DNA of 64,000 bases from Firmicutes bacterium TM09-10 (GCA_003481005.1 QUKC01000014.1:35808-99807), one strand, 5' to 3'. Counted from the stretch's first letter, positions 18,926-27,580 are shown. Notes: generated by a model from the sequence alone, not told the origin. Made by a program: numbers and translations.

Positions 18926-19731
18926 GAATTTTTGAGTATTTGTTTATGCAGCGGGCGTTTGTTGTCGGAATTTTGCTGGCGGCGGTCGTGCCCTGCGTCG
19001 GAATGGTCGTTGTCTGCAAACGTCTTTCCATGATCGGCGATGCACTTTCACATACGTCGCTCGCCGGCGTCGCAGCAGGACTTTTGCTGGGTGTCAATCC
19101 GGTGGCGGGCGCAGCGGCAGCCTGTGTGGCAGCGTCCTTCGGCATTGAAGCGATCCGCAGAAAGCTTCCGCGCTATTCGGAAATGTCGATATCCATTATC
19201 ATGTCAGCAGGAATCGGTCTGGCAGGTGTGCTGTCCGGTTTTGTGAAAAATTCGGCAAACTTCAACAGCTTTCTGTTCGGCAGCATTGTGGCGATCAGTG
19301 ATGCCGAGATGATTTCAGTCATCGTGGTGTCTGTTGTGGTGCTTGTGTTATTTTTGCTTCTATATAAAGAGCTGTTCTATATTTCATTGGATGAAAGAAG
19401 CGCGCGGTTGGCGGGCGTGCCGGTCGGCGTCGTCAATTTTATCTTCACGATTATGATTGCAGTGACGGTTTCGGTTGCAGCACGGACAGTCGGCGCGTTG
19501 ATGGTATCGTCGATGATGGTCGTTCCGGTAGCTTGTGCGATGCAGCTGGGAAAGAACTTTAAACAGACTGTATGGTACGCTGTCGGTTTGAACGTGCTGT
19601 TCATGATTATCGGGCTGTTTGCGGCGTTTTATCTGGGCTTAAAGCCGGGCGGCACAATCGTTTTGGTGGGCGTTGCAGCGCTTCTGATTATTTTTATCGG
19701 GAAACGGATTATGTTCGGAAAGCAGGAATAA
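18922..19731 (+). CDS. znuB: Zinc ABC transporter permease
   Basis: Membrane subunit of the ABC-3 family, 269 aa, with about eight hydrophobic segments. It carries the family signature region (MIGDALSHTSLAGVAAG) and a Gly-rich C-terminal helix. It starts with the ATGA overlap to znuC, showing translational coupling, and completes the regulator-znuA-znuC-znuB operon. Confidence 0.9.
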   Translation: MRIFEYLFMQRAFVVGILLAAVVPCVGMVVVCKRLSMIGDALSHTSLAGVAAGLLLGVNPVAGAAAACVAASFGIEAIRRKLPRYSEMSISIIMSAGIGLAGVLSGFVKNSANFNSFLFGSIVAISDAEMISVIVVSVVVLVLFLLLYKELFYISLDERSARLAGVPVGVVNFIFTIMIAVTVSVAARTVGALMVSSMMVVPVACAMQLGKNFKQTVWYAVGLNVLFMIIGLFAAFYLGLKPGGTIVLVGVAALLIIFIGKRIMFGKQE

Positions 19732-19739
19732 AGTCGCAA

Positions 19740-19768
19740 TTGACACAGGAAAAAAAGCGTGCTACCAT
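19740..19768 (+). promoter_or_regulatory. Promoter of the DUF6110 gene
   Basis: TTGACA (19740-19745), a 17-bp spacer and TACCAT (19763-19768), 91 bp before the start codon. It begins a new transcription unit just after znuB. Confidence 0.6.
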
Positions 19769-19859
19769 GTTTGCAGTCAATGATGACTAACAAAAGAAAG
19801 CTATGCCGTACGACAGGTAGTATAGACGTATCCTGCGCCGGTCGAAGGAGGAAACGAAC

Positions 19860-20126
19860 ATGATGAAAGCATCTGATGCAAAGAAAATCGGTTTATTTTT
19901 AGGAGGCGTATTGTTCGGAACAGCCGGAATCAAGATCCTTTCCAGCAAAGACGCGAAGAAAGCATACGTACAGTGTACCGCAGCAGCGCTTCGCGCAAAG
20001 GACAGCGTTATGAAGACCGTTACAACAGTTCAGGAAAACGCTGGCGATGTTCTGGCAGAAGCAAAGCAGATCAATGAAGACAGAGCTGCAGAAGAAGCGG
20101 AAGCTGAAGTAAAAGAAGAAGCCTGA
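19860..20126 (+). CDS. DUF6110 family small membrane protein
   Basis: An 88-aa protein with one hydrophobic segment (IGLFLGGVLFGTAGIKIL) near the N-terminus, a Lys/Ala-rich middle and a strongly acidic C-terminal tail. Strong GAAGGAGGAAA site; a second ATG immediately follows the first. It stands directly before a heavy-metal P-type ATPase, a pairing I recall from other Clostridia, so a helper role in metal transport is plausible but unproven. A terminator follows. Confidence 0.75.
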   Translation: MMKASDAKKIGLFLGGVLFGTAGIKILSSKDAKKAYVQCTAAALRAKDSVMKTVTTVQENAGDVLAEAKQINEDRAAEEAEAEVKEEA

Positions 20127-20141
20127 TTCAGGGCAGTGGGG

Positions 20142-20172
20142 GACGGAGCCGGAGACGGCGCCGTCCTTTTTG
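20142..20172 (+). terminator. Rho-independent terminator after the DUF6110 gene
   Basis: GGACGG pairs with CCGTCC, with an inner GCC/GGC extension, followed by five T's. It separates the small gene from the ATPase, which therefore needs its own start signal in the repeat-containing leader. Confidence 0.7.
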
Positions 20173-20225
20173 ACGGAGTCCTGTTTTCTGAAAAAGCGCG
20201 AAGCGTATCAGCGGAGTGGAGATAA

Positions 20226-20316
20226 GATTGAAAAATAAAATTTTCAATCGCGAGATTTGTGTCTGCGCGCACTTGACACAAACTCGACATGCGCAAAAAG
20301 CGTGCGCAGAAATGAG
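20226..20316 (+). repeat. Family 1 structured leader repeat, copy B
   Basis: About 90% identical to copy A by eye. It keeps hairpin I (one T shorter), hairpin II with GCGCAC in its loop, and downstream GTGCGC. It ends 8 nt before the ATPase start codon. The lost T breaks the reading frame present in copies A and C, which argues that selection is on the RNA or DNA and not on an encoded peptide. Confidence 0.85.
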
Positions 20317-20324
20317 CGGAAAAA

Positions 20325-22418
20325 ATGAACTTTAAAATCAAACACAAAATTCCCGGGCGAATCCGGGTGCATATGGGGCAGTCCAGAATGAGCTTTGACC
20401 AGGCGGACACTCTGCAGTATTTTCTGGAAACACAGCCAGGTGTGACAAAAGCGACCGTATACGAGCAGACGCAGGATGCGGTGATCGAGTATGACGGCGA
20501 ATTAAAAGATCTGATCGAGGCGCTGAAACGTTTTCATTATGAAGACGTACAGCTGCCGGATTCTGTCCGTTCCAGTTCGGGACGCGCGCTGAATGCGGAG
20601 TATAAAGAAAAACTGATCGGACATGTGGCAAAACGGTTATTCACAAAATACATGCTTCCCTTACCGATCAGAAATGTGTATACTATATGGAAAGCTTTCC
20701 ATTATGTAAAAGAGGGCGTTGTATGCCTTTCCAGAGGCAAACTGGAAGTTCCGGTGCTGGATGCGACTGCGATTACGGTTTCCATCCTGCGGCGTGACTG
20801 CCCGACTGCAGGATCGGTTATGTTCCTGCTTGGTCTGGGTGAAATCCTCGAGGAGTGGACACATAAAAAGTCTGTCGGCGATCTGGCACGCAGCATGTCG
20901 TTAAATGTCGGCAAAGTGTGGATAAAGACCCGGGATCAGGAAATCCTTGTGGATTCTGCATCCGTTGTGCCCGGAGATCATATCATCATCCATGTCGGCA
21001 ACGTCATTCCGTTTGACGGCATTGTGGCGGACGGCGAAGCGATGATCAATCAGGCTTCCATGACCGGAGAATCCGAGCCTGTCCGCAAGGAAAAGGGTGG
21101 TTTTGTTTATGCCGGAACCGTTGTGGAAGAGGGCGAGCTGACAATCGAGGTCAAGGCAGTTTCCGGTTCGACCCGTTACGAAAAGATTGTTACGATGATC
21201 GAGGATTCCGAGAAGCTCAAGTCCGCAGCAGAAGGACGTGCGGAGCATCTGGCGGACAGGCTGGTTCCCTATACCTTCCTTGGAACCGGTCTTGCATGGC
21301 TGTTTACAAGAAATGTGACCAGAACGTTATCCGTACTGATGGTTGACTTTTCCTGCGCATTAAAGCTTGCGATGCCTCTGACTGTCCTGACAGCGATCCG
21401 GGAAGCGAATGCGGCGAAGATCACCGTAAAGGGAGGCAAATATCTGGAAGCATTTGCCGAGGCTTCCACGATTGTATTCGATAAGACCGGTACACTGACC
21501 AAAGCACAGCCTACACTACATTCGGTTGTTCCATTCGGCGAGGAAAAGGAAGACGATCTTCTGCGTCTGGCAGCATGTCTGGAGGAACATTTCCCTCATT
21601 CGATGGCGAAGGCGGTTGTGCGCGCGGCGGCAGAGCGCAATCTGGAACATGAAGAGGTGCATTCCAAGGTGGAATATATCGTTGCGCACGGTATTGCTTC
21701 CTATGTTGGGGAAAAACGTGTTGTAATCGGCAGCGCCCACTTTGTATTTGAAGATGAAAAGTGTCAGATCCGTCCGGAATATCAGCAGCGTTTTGACGAG
21801 CTGCCGCTGCAGTATTCCCATCTGTATCTGGCAGTTGACAACGTGCTGGAAGCAGTGCTCTGCATTGAGGATCCGGTGCGTGAAGAGGCAAAACAGGTTA
21901 TCCGCGAGCTGAAACGGGAAGGATTTACAAAAATCGTCATGATGACTGGCGACAGCGAGCGAACAGCAGCGGCGATCGCAAAACAGATCGGCGTGGACGA
22001 ATACCATGCGGAAGTTCTGCCGGAGGACAAGGCGAACTTTGTCCAGCAGGAAAAAGAAGCCGGACGCAGGGTAGTCATGGTCGGCGACGGAATCAACGAC
22101 TCCCCGGCGCTTTCTGCTGCGGATGTTGGTATTGCGATCAGCGACGGTTCGGAGCTTGCGCGGGAAATTGCGGATATTACAGTCGGTGCGGACAGCCTGC
22201 AGGAGCTGGTTTACCTGCGCCGCTTAAGCAAAGAAATGATGCGTCGGATTCATGTCAACTACCGTGCAATCCTCGGCATCAACGGCAGTTTAATTGCAGC
22301 CGGTGTGACCGGGCTGATTCAGCCTACGACATCAGCGCTGCTGCATAATACGACAACACTGGCCCTGAGCCTGAGAAGCATGAGCTGGAAAGTTCCGGGA
22401 GAGGCAGGGCAGGAATAA
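20325..22418 (+). CDS. Heavy-metal P1B-type ATPase with SCA in place of CPx
   Basis: ATP-driven metal pump, 697 aa. In order: an N-terminal ferredoxin-like domain without the usual CxxC (KIPGRIRVHMG), membrane helices, actuator loop with TGES, the transmembrane metal motif, phosphorylation site DKTGTLT (Asp386), and hinge GDGINDSPAL. The ion-selecting CPC/CPx motif reads SCA (343-345, FSCALKLAMP), so the substrate may differ from the usual Cu/Zn/Cd pumps; manganese or iron are possibilities. The start at 20325 directly follows repeat copy B and a GCGGAAAA site. Direction of transport is not evident from sequence. Confidence 0.88.
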   Translation: MNFKIKHKIPGRIRVHMGQSRMSFDQADTLQYFLETQPGVTKATVYEQTQDAVIEYDGELKDLIEALKRFHYEDVQLPDSVRSSSGRALNAEYKEKLIGHVAKRLFTKYMLPLPIRNVYTIWKAFHYVKEGVVCLSRGKLEVPVLDATAITVSILRRDCPTAGSVMFLLGLGEILEEWTHKKSVGDLARSMSLNVGKVWIKTRDQEILVDSASVVPGDHIIIHVGNVIPFDGIVADGEAMINQASMTGESEPVRKEKGGFVYAGTVVEEGELTIEVKAVSGSTRYEKIVTMIEDSEKLKSAAEGRAEHLADRLVPYTFLGTGLAWLFTRNVTRTLSVLMVDFSCALKLAMPLTVLTAIREANAAKITVKGGKYLEAFAEASTIVFDKTGTLTKAQPTLHSVVPFGEEKEDDLLRLAACLEEHFPHSMAKAVVRAAAERNLEHEEVHSKVEYIVAHGIASYVGEKRVVIGSAHFVFEDEKCQIRPEYQQRFDELPLQYSHLYLAVDNVLEAVLCIEDPVREEAKQVIRELKREGFTKIVMMTGDSERTAAAIAKQIGVDEYHAEVLPEDKANFVQQEKEAGRRVVMVGDGINDSPALSAADVGIAISDGSELAREIADITVGADSLQELVYLRRLSKEMMRRIHVNYRAILGINGSLIAAGVTGLIQPTTSALLHNTTTLALSLRSMSWKVPGEAGQE

Positions 22419-22435
22419 AAGAACGGAGACAGAGA

Positions 22436-23539
22436 ATGAAAAAGGCGATGATTGCCATGAGCGGCGGCGTAGATTCGAGCGTTGCGGCATGGCTGATGAA
22501 GCGGGACGGATATGATTGTATGGGCGTTACAATGCGCCTGTTTGCCGGAGAGGACAGCTGCGAACAAAAAGGGCATACCTGCTGTTCGTTAGACGATGTG
22601 GAGGATGCAAGAAGCGTTGCACGTCAGTTGGGCATTCCGTATTTCGTGTTCAATTTTACGGAAGATTTCGGCACACAGATCATGGACCGCTTTGTCTGCG
22701 CCTACGAAAACGGATTCACCCCGAATCCGTGTATCGACTGTAACCGTTATATGAAGTTCGAGAAGCTGATGAAGCGGGCAAAGGAGCTGGATTACGATTA
22801 CGTTGTAACCGGACACTATGCCAGAATCGAAGAACAGGACGGAAAGTTCCTCCTGAAAAAAGCCATCGATGAAAAGAAAGACCAGAGTTATGTGCTGTAC
22901 AGCCTGACGCAGGAGCAGCTTGCACATACGCTGTTTCCCCTGGGCGGCATGACGAAGCCGCAGATCCGGGAAATGGCGGAAGAACAGGGACTGATCAATG
23001 CGCGCAAGCATGACAGCCAGGATATCTGCTTTGTGCCGGACGGAGATTATGCCGGGTTTATTGAACGTTACACCGGAAGAAGCTTCGAGCCGGGCAATTT
23101 CGTAGATCAGGAAGGACATGTGCTGGGGCAGCATAAGGGAATTATCTGCTATACGATCGGACAGCGCAAAGGGCTGGGACTAGCCCTGCAGGAGCCGATG
23201 TATGTGTGCAGGATCGATCCAAAGACCAATACGGTAGTCCTTGGACGCGACCGGGATCTGTGGTCAAAAGAGCTGACGGCGAAAGATTTCCACTGGATCA
23301 GCGGTGAGGTGCCGACGGGCACGCAGCGCATCAAAGCGAAAATCCGTTACCGTCACCAGGAGCAGTGGGCGAACGCAGAGATCACCGGACCGGACAGCAT
23401 TCATCTGGTCTTTGACGAGCCCCAGAGGGCAATTACCTGCGGACAGTCGGTTGTACTTTATGATGGCGATGTTGTAGTGGGCGGAGGAACGATCAATGGA
23501 TTATGTGGTTCTGGATCTGGAATGGAATCAGGCGTCTGA
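22436..23539 (+). CDS. mnmA: tRNA 2-thiouridine(34) synthase MnmA
   Basis: Adenylates and thiolates U34 of tRNA-Lys, tRNA-Glu and tRNA-Gln. The 367 aa carry the PP-loop SGGVDSS, the catalytic Cys in NPCIDCN (Cys99) and the second Cys in DICFVPDGDY (Cys198), then YTIGQRKGLG and the C-terminal barrel. Site GGAGACAGA precedes the ATG. It overlaps the exonuclease gene by 44 bp in another frame; the last ten or so residues (GLCGSGSGMESGV) look like read-through and may be non-conserved. Confidence 0.93.
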   Translation: MKKAMIAMSGGVDSSVAAWLMKRDGYDCMGVTMRLFAGEDSCEQKGHTCCSLDDVEDARSVARQLGIPYFVFNFTEDFGTQIMDRFVCAYENGFTPNPCIDCNRYMKFEKLMKRAKELDYDYVVTGHYARIEEQDGKFLLKKAIDEKKDQSYVLYSLTQEQLAHTLFPLGGMTKPQIREMAEEQGLINARKHDSQDICFVPDGDYAGFIERYTGRSFEPGNFVDQEGHVLGQHKGIICYTIGQRKGLGLALQEPMYVCRIDPKTNTVVLGRDRDLWSKELTAKDFHWISGEVPTGTQRIKAKIRYRHQEQWANAEITGPDSIHLVFDEPQRAITCGQSVVLYDGDVVVGGGTINGLCGSGSGMESGV

Positions 23540-24470
23540 CAGCCGCGATGCCCGCAACAGACTGCTTACGTTTGAAATTATTGAGATCGGTGCGGTAAAA
23601 TTAAACAGCCGGATGGAAATTGTGGATACCTTTGAGGAGCTGATCCGTCCGCAGGTTTATGATACCATGCACCATATTACGGAAAAGCTGATCGGCATCC
23701 ACATGAAAGACCTCTCCGGATGTCGGACATTTGACGTTGTGATGAAGGACTTTCTGGCGTGGTGCGGCGAGGATTTCATGTTCGGTACCTGGGGCCCGCA
23801 GGATCTGACGGAACTTCAGAAAAATATGCGGTTTTTCGGCATGGAGCCCCTTGGAAAAGGACCTGTCCGGTTCTATGATATCCAGAAGCTGTTTTCCATC
23901 GCCTACGAAGATCAGAAGGTGCGCAGGAGTCTGGAATATGCGGTAGATTATCTGCAGATTCCAAAGGATATTCCGTTTCACCGGGCGATCAGCGACGCGG
24001 TGTATACCGCACGGGTATTTCAGATGATCAAAGACCCGATTGCACTGCAGCGGGTTTCTTTCGACACGTTCCAGCTGCCGGAAAATCACCGCAGCGAGGT
24101 GCATGTCGTATTCGATAATTATGCAAAATATATTTCCCGACCGTTCCCGGATAAGGAGGCGTTGATGGCGGATAAAGAGGTTCTCTCCACCAGATGTTAT
24201 CTGTGCCATCATAACCTTCGCAAAAAAGTCCGCTGGTTCTCGCCAAACGGCAAGCACTATTACAGCCTGTCGTGGTGCGATAAGCACGGTTGGATGAAAG
24301 GAAAAATCCGCGTGAAAAAAGCGGACGATGACATGGTTTACGCCGTCAAGACGACGAAGCTGGTCGGAGAGAAAGAGGTTGCCGCCCTGATGGAGAGAAA
24401 AGATCACATCCGCCAGCTGCGTAAGGAGCACAGACACCGCGAAGCGCAGGAAAAGCTCGGGAAACGGTGA
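23496..24470 (+). CDS. DEDDh 3'-5' exonuclease family protein
   Basis: Probable nuclease of the DnaQ/KapD type, 324 aa. Motif I is LDLEWN (Asp and Glu metal ligands), motif II lies near FGTWGPQDL, and motif III near HRAISDAVYTARVF supplies His and Asp. The C-terminal third (RCYLCHHNLRKKVRWFSP) holds a Cys/His pair that could form a small metal site and lies outside the nuclease fold. Substrate unknown. It overlaps mnmA. Confidence 0.75.
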   Translation: MDYVVLDLEWNQASDSRDARNRLLTFEIIEIGAVKLNSRMEIVDTFEELIRPQVYDTMHHITEKLIGIHMKDLSGCRTFDVVMKDFLAWCGEDFMFGTWGPQDLTELQKNMRFFGMEPLGKGPVRFYDIQKLFSIAYEDQKVRRSLEYAVDYLQIPKDIPFHRAISDAVYTARVFQMIKDPIALQRVSFDTFQLPENHRSEVHVVFDNYAKYISRPFPDKEALMADKEVLSTRCYLCHHNLRKKVRWFSPNGKHYYSLSWCDKHGWMKGKIRVKKADDDMVYAVKTTKLVGEKEVAALMERKDHIRQLRKEHRHREAQEKLGKR

Positions 24471-24527
24471 GGCGGGACGCTGACATCGGAGACACGCCGG
24501 GGAGCCCATATAATAAAATAATATGAA

Positions 24528-24575
24528 AAAAACGCCGCAGACCGGTTTCAAAAGAAATGGTCTGCGGCATTTTTG
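24528..24575. terminator. Bidirectional terminator
   Basis: GCCGCAGACC (24534-24543) pairs with 24559-24568. T's follow on the plus strand, and an A-run precedes it, giving a T-run on the minus strand. It serves the exonuclease gene and the convergent carboxypeptidase gene. Confidence 0.8.
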
Positions 24576-24593
24576 TGCATCCCGTCCTGTATC

Positions 24594-26261
24594 TTACGCG
24601 AAGGGATCGGTGTAACGGTCAAAGTCGATGATTTCATCTTTGCGGCTGCGGTGTCGTTTCATGATATCGCGGCGCTTGCGATTGCGGCTGTGTCCGATCA
24701 GAATGGAACGGATCACCAGAATGACGATCAGGATAACTGCGACAATGCTGACTGCAAGCAAAATTTTACGGACGTTTAAGAAAATAACATTTCCCCCCGG
24801 TGTGGAAACTGTGGTCGGAGAAGTTGTGGAAGCGACGGATTCAGACGCTGCGGTGCCAGCCTGCGCGCTCGTGGCGCCCTGTGTGCCGGAGGAACCGTTT
24901 GCACTGGAAGCATTCACATTGCCATCCGTGCTGGAGCTGTCTGTGCTGCTTTGCGCATTAGAGGCGCTGCTTTGTACGCTGTTCGCATCTGCCTTGGAAG
25001 AGCCATTCGCTGTTGCGATGGCTGCGCTTTCCGTTTCAGAAACCGGTTCTGCACTGAAATCAAAGGGCGTTATGCTGGAAAAGAGGATCGGCGCGCTGCC
25101 GAGATCCTGACCTTCGTAGGAGTAGTGGATGACAGCGGCCTGTCCATCCTTCAGGTTATCATAGCTCAGCTCGGAATCCAGATCGGCAAAGGTGAGCGTA
25201 TCCGGAAGGAGAACTTTCGCATCCGGGTCGATAGAAAGGATGTCGGACTGATTGAACGTATTTGCGAACAGGTCGCCGTTTTTTACCTGATAGGTGGTGT
25301 CTTCTTTGGATGCTGTAACAGAAGAAAAGTTGCTGAAACCGTAATCAAATAAGCTTATCGTATCCTTGAACTGCTGCGGGGACTCCTCCATCATAACGAC
25401 GCAGATCAGCTTCAGCCCGTCTTTCTGGGCGCAGGAAACGAGGTTAGAGCGAGCGTTTGCGGTGTAGCCGGTCTTACTGCCGACGAGATATTCGTAAGCG
25501 TAGGTTTTACCGGGCAGCAGCTTGTTTTTGCTGTTCGGAATCAGATCCTGTGACAGCGTTGCGCTCGCCGGGATTTTGTAGCTTACCGTGTCAGACATGC
25601 GGCAAAGCACGTCATCGGAGAAAAACTTCTGCCCGATCAGAGCGAGGTCATGGGTGGAGGTATAGTGATTGTCATCATGCTTGCCATTGGTATTGACGAA
25701 ATGGGAATCCGTGCAGCCGAGCTCCTTTGCGGTTTGGTTCATTAAATCTACAAACGCTTCCATACTGCCGCTGATATGTTCGCCGATGGCATTGCCGCAT
25801 TCACTGCCGGAGCCCACCAGCAGACCGTAGAGGGATTGTTCCATCGTGATCGCTTCACCGGCTTTGATGCCGATGTTGGAATCACTTCGCCAGTCGATGC
25901 TGTGCACCGCGGTATCGGAATATTCGATCATCTCATTTAATTCGCTGTTCTGACGCGCAATATAGGCAGTCAGAATCTTGGTTGTGCTGGCGGGATAGAG
26001 CTTTTCGTGGATATTTTTGGCATAAAGGATTGCACCGCTGTCCGCATCCATCAAAATCGCGGAGCGAGCATTGAGGATCGGACCCTCCGGCCAGTTTTTG
26101 ATTTCGTTGCTCTCAACCGGGATCGAAAGGTTGGCCTCCGCCAGCGCCTGGTAATCGATGACCTCGGCGCGAGCCGTTAAAACAGCGCCACAAAACAGAT
26201 TGGCGCCGACTCCAAGTGCTATCATAAAAGAAAAGAAGGATCTTTTCTGGAAAAATTTCAT
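24594..26261 (-). CDS. D-alanyl-D-alanine carboxypeptidase, S11 family
   Basis: Trims the terminal D-Ala of peptidoglycan stem peptides at the outer membrane face. The 555 aa have an N-terminal signal, SxxK motif STTK (Ser92), the SxN position reading SGS (151-153) instead of SGN, and KTG (263-265). A Ser/Thr/Ala-rich linker (about 415-490), one membrane helix (ILLAVSIVAVILIVILVI) and a basic cytoplasmic tail follow. The Asn-to-Ser change in the SxN motif is unusual and could alter activity. Site AAAGGACGG lies upstream of the ATG. Confidence 0.88.
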   Translation of the reverse strand: MKFFQKRSFFSFMIALGVGANLFCGAVLTARAEVIDYQALAEANLSIPVESNEIKNWPEGPILNARSAILMDADSGAILYAKNIHEKLYPASTTKILTAYIARQNSELNEMIEYSDTAVHSIDWRSDSNIGIKAGEAITMEQSLYGLLVGSGSECGNAIGEHISGSMEAFVDLMNQTAKELGCTDSHFVNTNGKHDDNHYTSTHDLALIGQKFFSDDVLCRMSDTVSYKIPASATLSQDLIPNSKNKLLPGKTYAYEYLVGSKTGYTANARSNLVSCAQKDGLKLICVVMMEESPQQFKDTISLFDYGFSNFSSVTASKEDTTYQVKNGDLFANTFNQSDILSIDPDAKVLLPDTLTFADLDSELSYDNLKDGQAAVIHYSYEGQDLGSAPILFSSITPFDFSAEPVSETESAAIATANGSSKADANSVQSSASNAQSSTDSSSTDGNVNASSANGSSGTQGATSAQAGTAASESVASTTSPTTVSTPGGNVIFLNVRKILLAVSIVAVILIVILVIRSILIGHSRNRKRRDIMKRHRSRKDEIIDFDRYTDPFA

Positions 26262-26363
26262 GTAATGTACCGTCCTTTATTGAAAGATAGTAACATCATA
26301 CACTATTTCCAGGCAGATTTTAAGGGCAGAACAGCAAAATTCAAAATTTTTTAAAATTTATAC

Positions 26364-26557
26364 TACAGTTCCCTCGTGGCATCCCGTGGGCAGAATTCCA
26401 TGCTTGCATGAGAATTTGCCCACGGGATGCTACGAAGGGAGCGCCGCTTTATGAGCAAAAATGAGCTGCGAAGCAGCGGAAAGCGTCGAAGACGCGATTC
26501 GTGACAATAGAATGTTCGCGGAGCGTGCATTCTATTGTATTGCGAATGGCGCGGGGG
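26364..26557 (+). repeat. Family 2 structured repeat, copy 1
   Basis: Shares conserved arms with 37902-38060 (inverted there): TACAGTTC..CTCGT at one end, then TACGAAGGGAGCGCC, TATGAGCAAAAA, GAGCTGCGAAGCAGC and AGCGTCGAAGACGCG, then GCGAATGGCGCGGG. The central segment forms a long hairpin capped by GCTTGC. An extra 40-bp hairpin (ACAATAGAATG..) is inserted near 26501-26542. The expected GTGAACTGTA right terminus is missing, so this copy is damaged at that end. Confidence 0.8.
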
Positions 26558-26610
26558 CATTCCCAAAATGCAAAGCTTCCTTTTTATCTCGAAATATAGT
26601 AAAATAAATT

Positions 26611-26681
26611 GATACCAGGGTCAAAAGGTCTGAGCCCACATGAGCTTGCTCATGGGTGGGAGAAAGACCTTGTGACCCGCC
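26611..26681 (+). repeat. Family 3 hairpin repeat, copy 1
   Basis: GGGTCAAAAGGTCT pairs with AGACCTTGTGACCC (13 of 14), enclosing an inner CCCACATGAGC/GCTCATGGGTGGG hairpin. The same sequence recurs at 26781 and, inverted, at 38140. Confidence 0.8.
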
Positions 26682-26780
26682 CAGATAGGAGCATAAAAGT
26701 GGGATGGTAATCCCACGATATGCGACTATCGGGCAGGATTGCGGGAGTGCGCAGCACGGAACAATCCGTAGGTATCAAAG
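26682..26780 (+). other. Structured non-coding segment between two family 3 copies
   Basis: GCCCAGATAG (about 26679) pairs with CTATCGGGC (about 26727), enclosing GCATA/TATGC and TGGGATGGTAATCCCA. A second unit, GGATTG..CAATCC, encloses GTGCGCAGCAC. Outer GATACC (26611) and GGTATC (26771) are inverted. The 616-bp gap 26262-26877 holds no gene; nearly all of it folds. Confidence 0.6.
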
Positions 26781-26836
26781 CCAGGGTCAAAAGGTCTGAG
26801 CCCACCTGAGCTTGCTCACAGGTGGGGGAAAGACGG
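26781..26836 (+). repeat. Family 3 hairpin repeat, copy 2
   Basis: Nearly identical to copy 1 in the left arm and inner hairpin (CCAGGGTCAAAAGGTCTGAG, CCCACCTGAGC). The right arm decays after AAAGAC, so the outer stem is lost. It lies 42 bp before trmB. Confidence 0.75.
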
Positions 26837-26877
26837 AAAATCAACAAAATAATAATGAAAAACAGTGAGGACAATTC

Positions 26878-27516
26878 ATGAGATTACGCAATATTACAGG
26901 CTGTCGGGAAATGATCGGGGAGAGCGAGTTTGTCGTACACGAACCGGAAACGATGAAAGGAAAGTGGAGAGAAGCGTTTGGCAATGACCATCCGGTTTAT
27001 GTGGAAATCGGCATGGGCAAGGGACGTTTCCTGATGGATATGGCGCGCCTTTACCCGGAAATCAACTTTATCGGTATCGAAAAATATTCCAGCGTGCTGC
27101 TGCGCGCAGTTCAGAAGCTGGAAGAGGAAGAGCTGCCCAACGTTCGTCTGATCCGCATGGATGCAGAAGATCTGGAAAACGTTTTCGCACAGGGAGAGCT
27201 GGATCGCATTTACCTGAATTTTTCCGATCCGTGGCCGAAGGATCGTCACGCAAAAAGACGCCTGGAGTCCAGACAGTTTCTGGCAAGATACGATCAAATC
27301 CTGAAAAAAGACGGAACGATCGAGTTTAAGACGGACAACCGCGTCCTGTTTGATTTTGCACTGGAAGAGGTGGAAGCAGCGGGATGGACCTTGAATGAAA
27401 AAACCTTTGACCTTCACGCGGATGCGCGCTTAAACGAGGGAAACGTCATGACTGAGTATGAGGAACGGTTTTCAGCACAGGGCAATCCGATCTGCAAGTA
27501 CATTATCAGCCGCTGA
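26878..27516 (+). CDS. trmB: tRNA (guanine-N7-)-methyltransferase
   Basis: Methylates N7 of G46 in tRNA using S-adenosylmethionine. The 212 aa show the SAM site VEIGMGKGRFLMDMA and the family signature NFSDPWPKDRHAKRRL, followed by FKTDNRVLFDFAL. Full length for the family. Site GTGAGGAC is modest. The upstream leader is the repeat-rich structured region, which could affect its expression. Confidence 0.93.
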   Translation: MRLRNITGCREMIGESEFVVHEPETMKGKWREAFGNDHPVYVEIGMGKGRFLMDMARLYPEINFIGIEKYSSVLLRAVQKLEEEELPNVRLIRMDAEDLENVFAQGELDRIYLNFSDPWPKDRHAKRRLESRQFLARYDQILKKDGTIEFKTDNRVLFDFALEEVEAAGWTLNEKTFDLHADARLNEGNVMTEYEERFSAQGNPICKYIISR

Positions 27517-27580
27517 ATCCCCTGCATAGGAAAAGCCGTTTTCCGATATACATAATAAAAAGACTCGGACGGACAACGGC

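Noticed and set aside
26364..26836. CRISPR-like array considered because of repeated hairpins
   Set aside because: Repeats are not regularly spaced, copies differ in orientation and length, and no cas genes are present.
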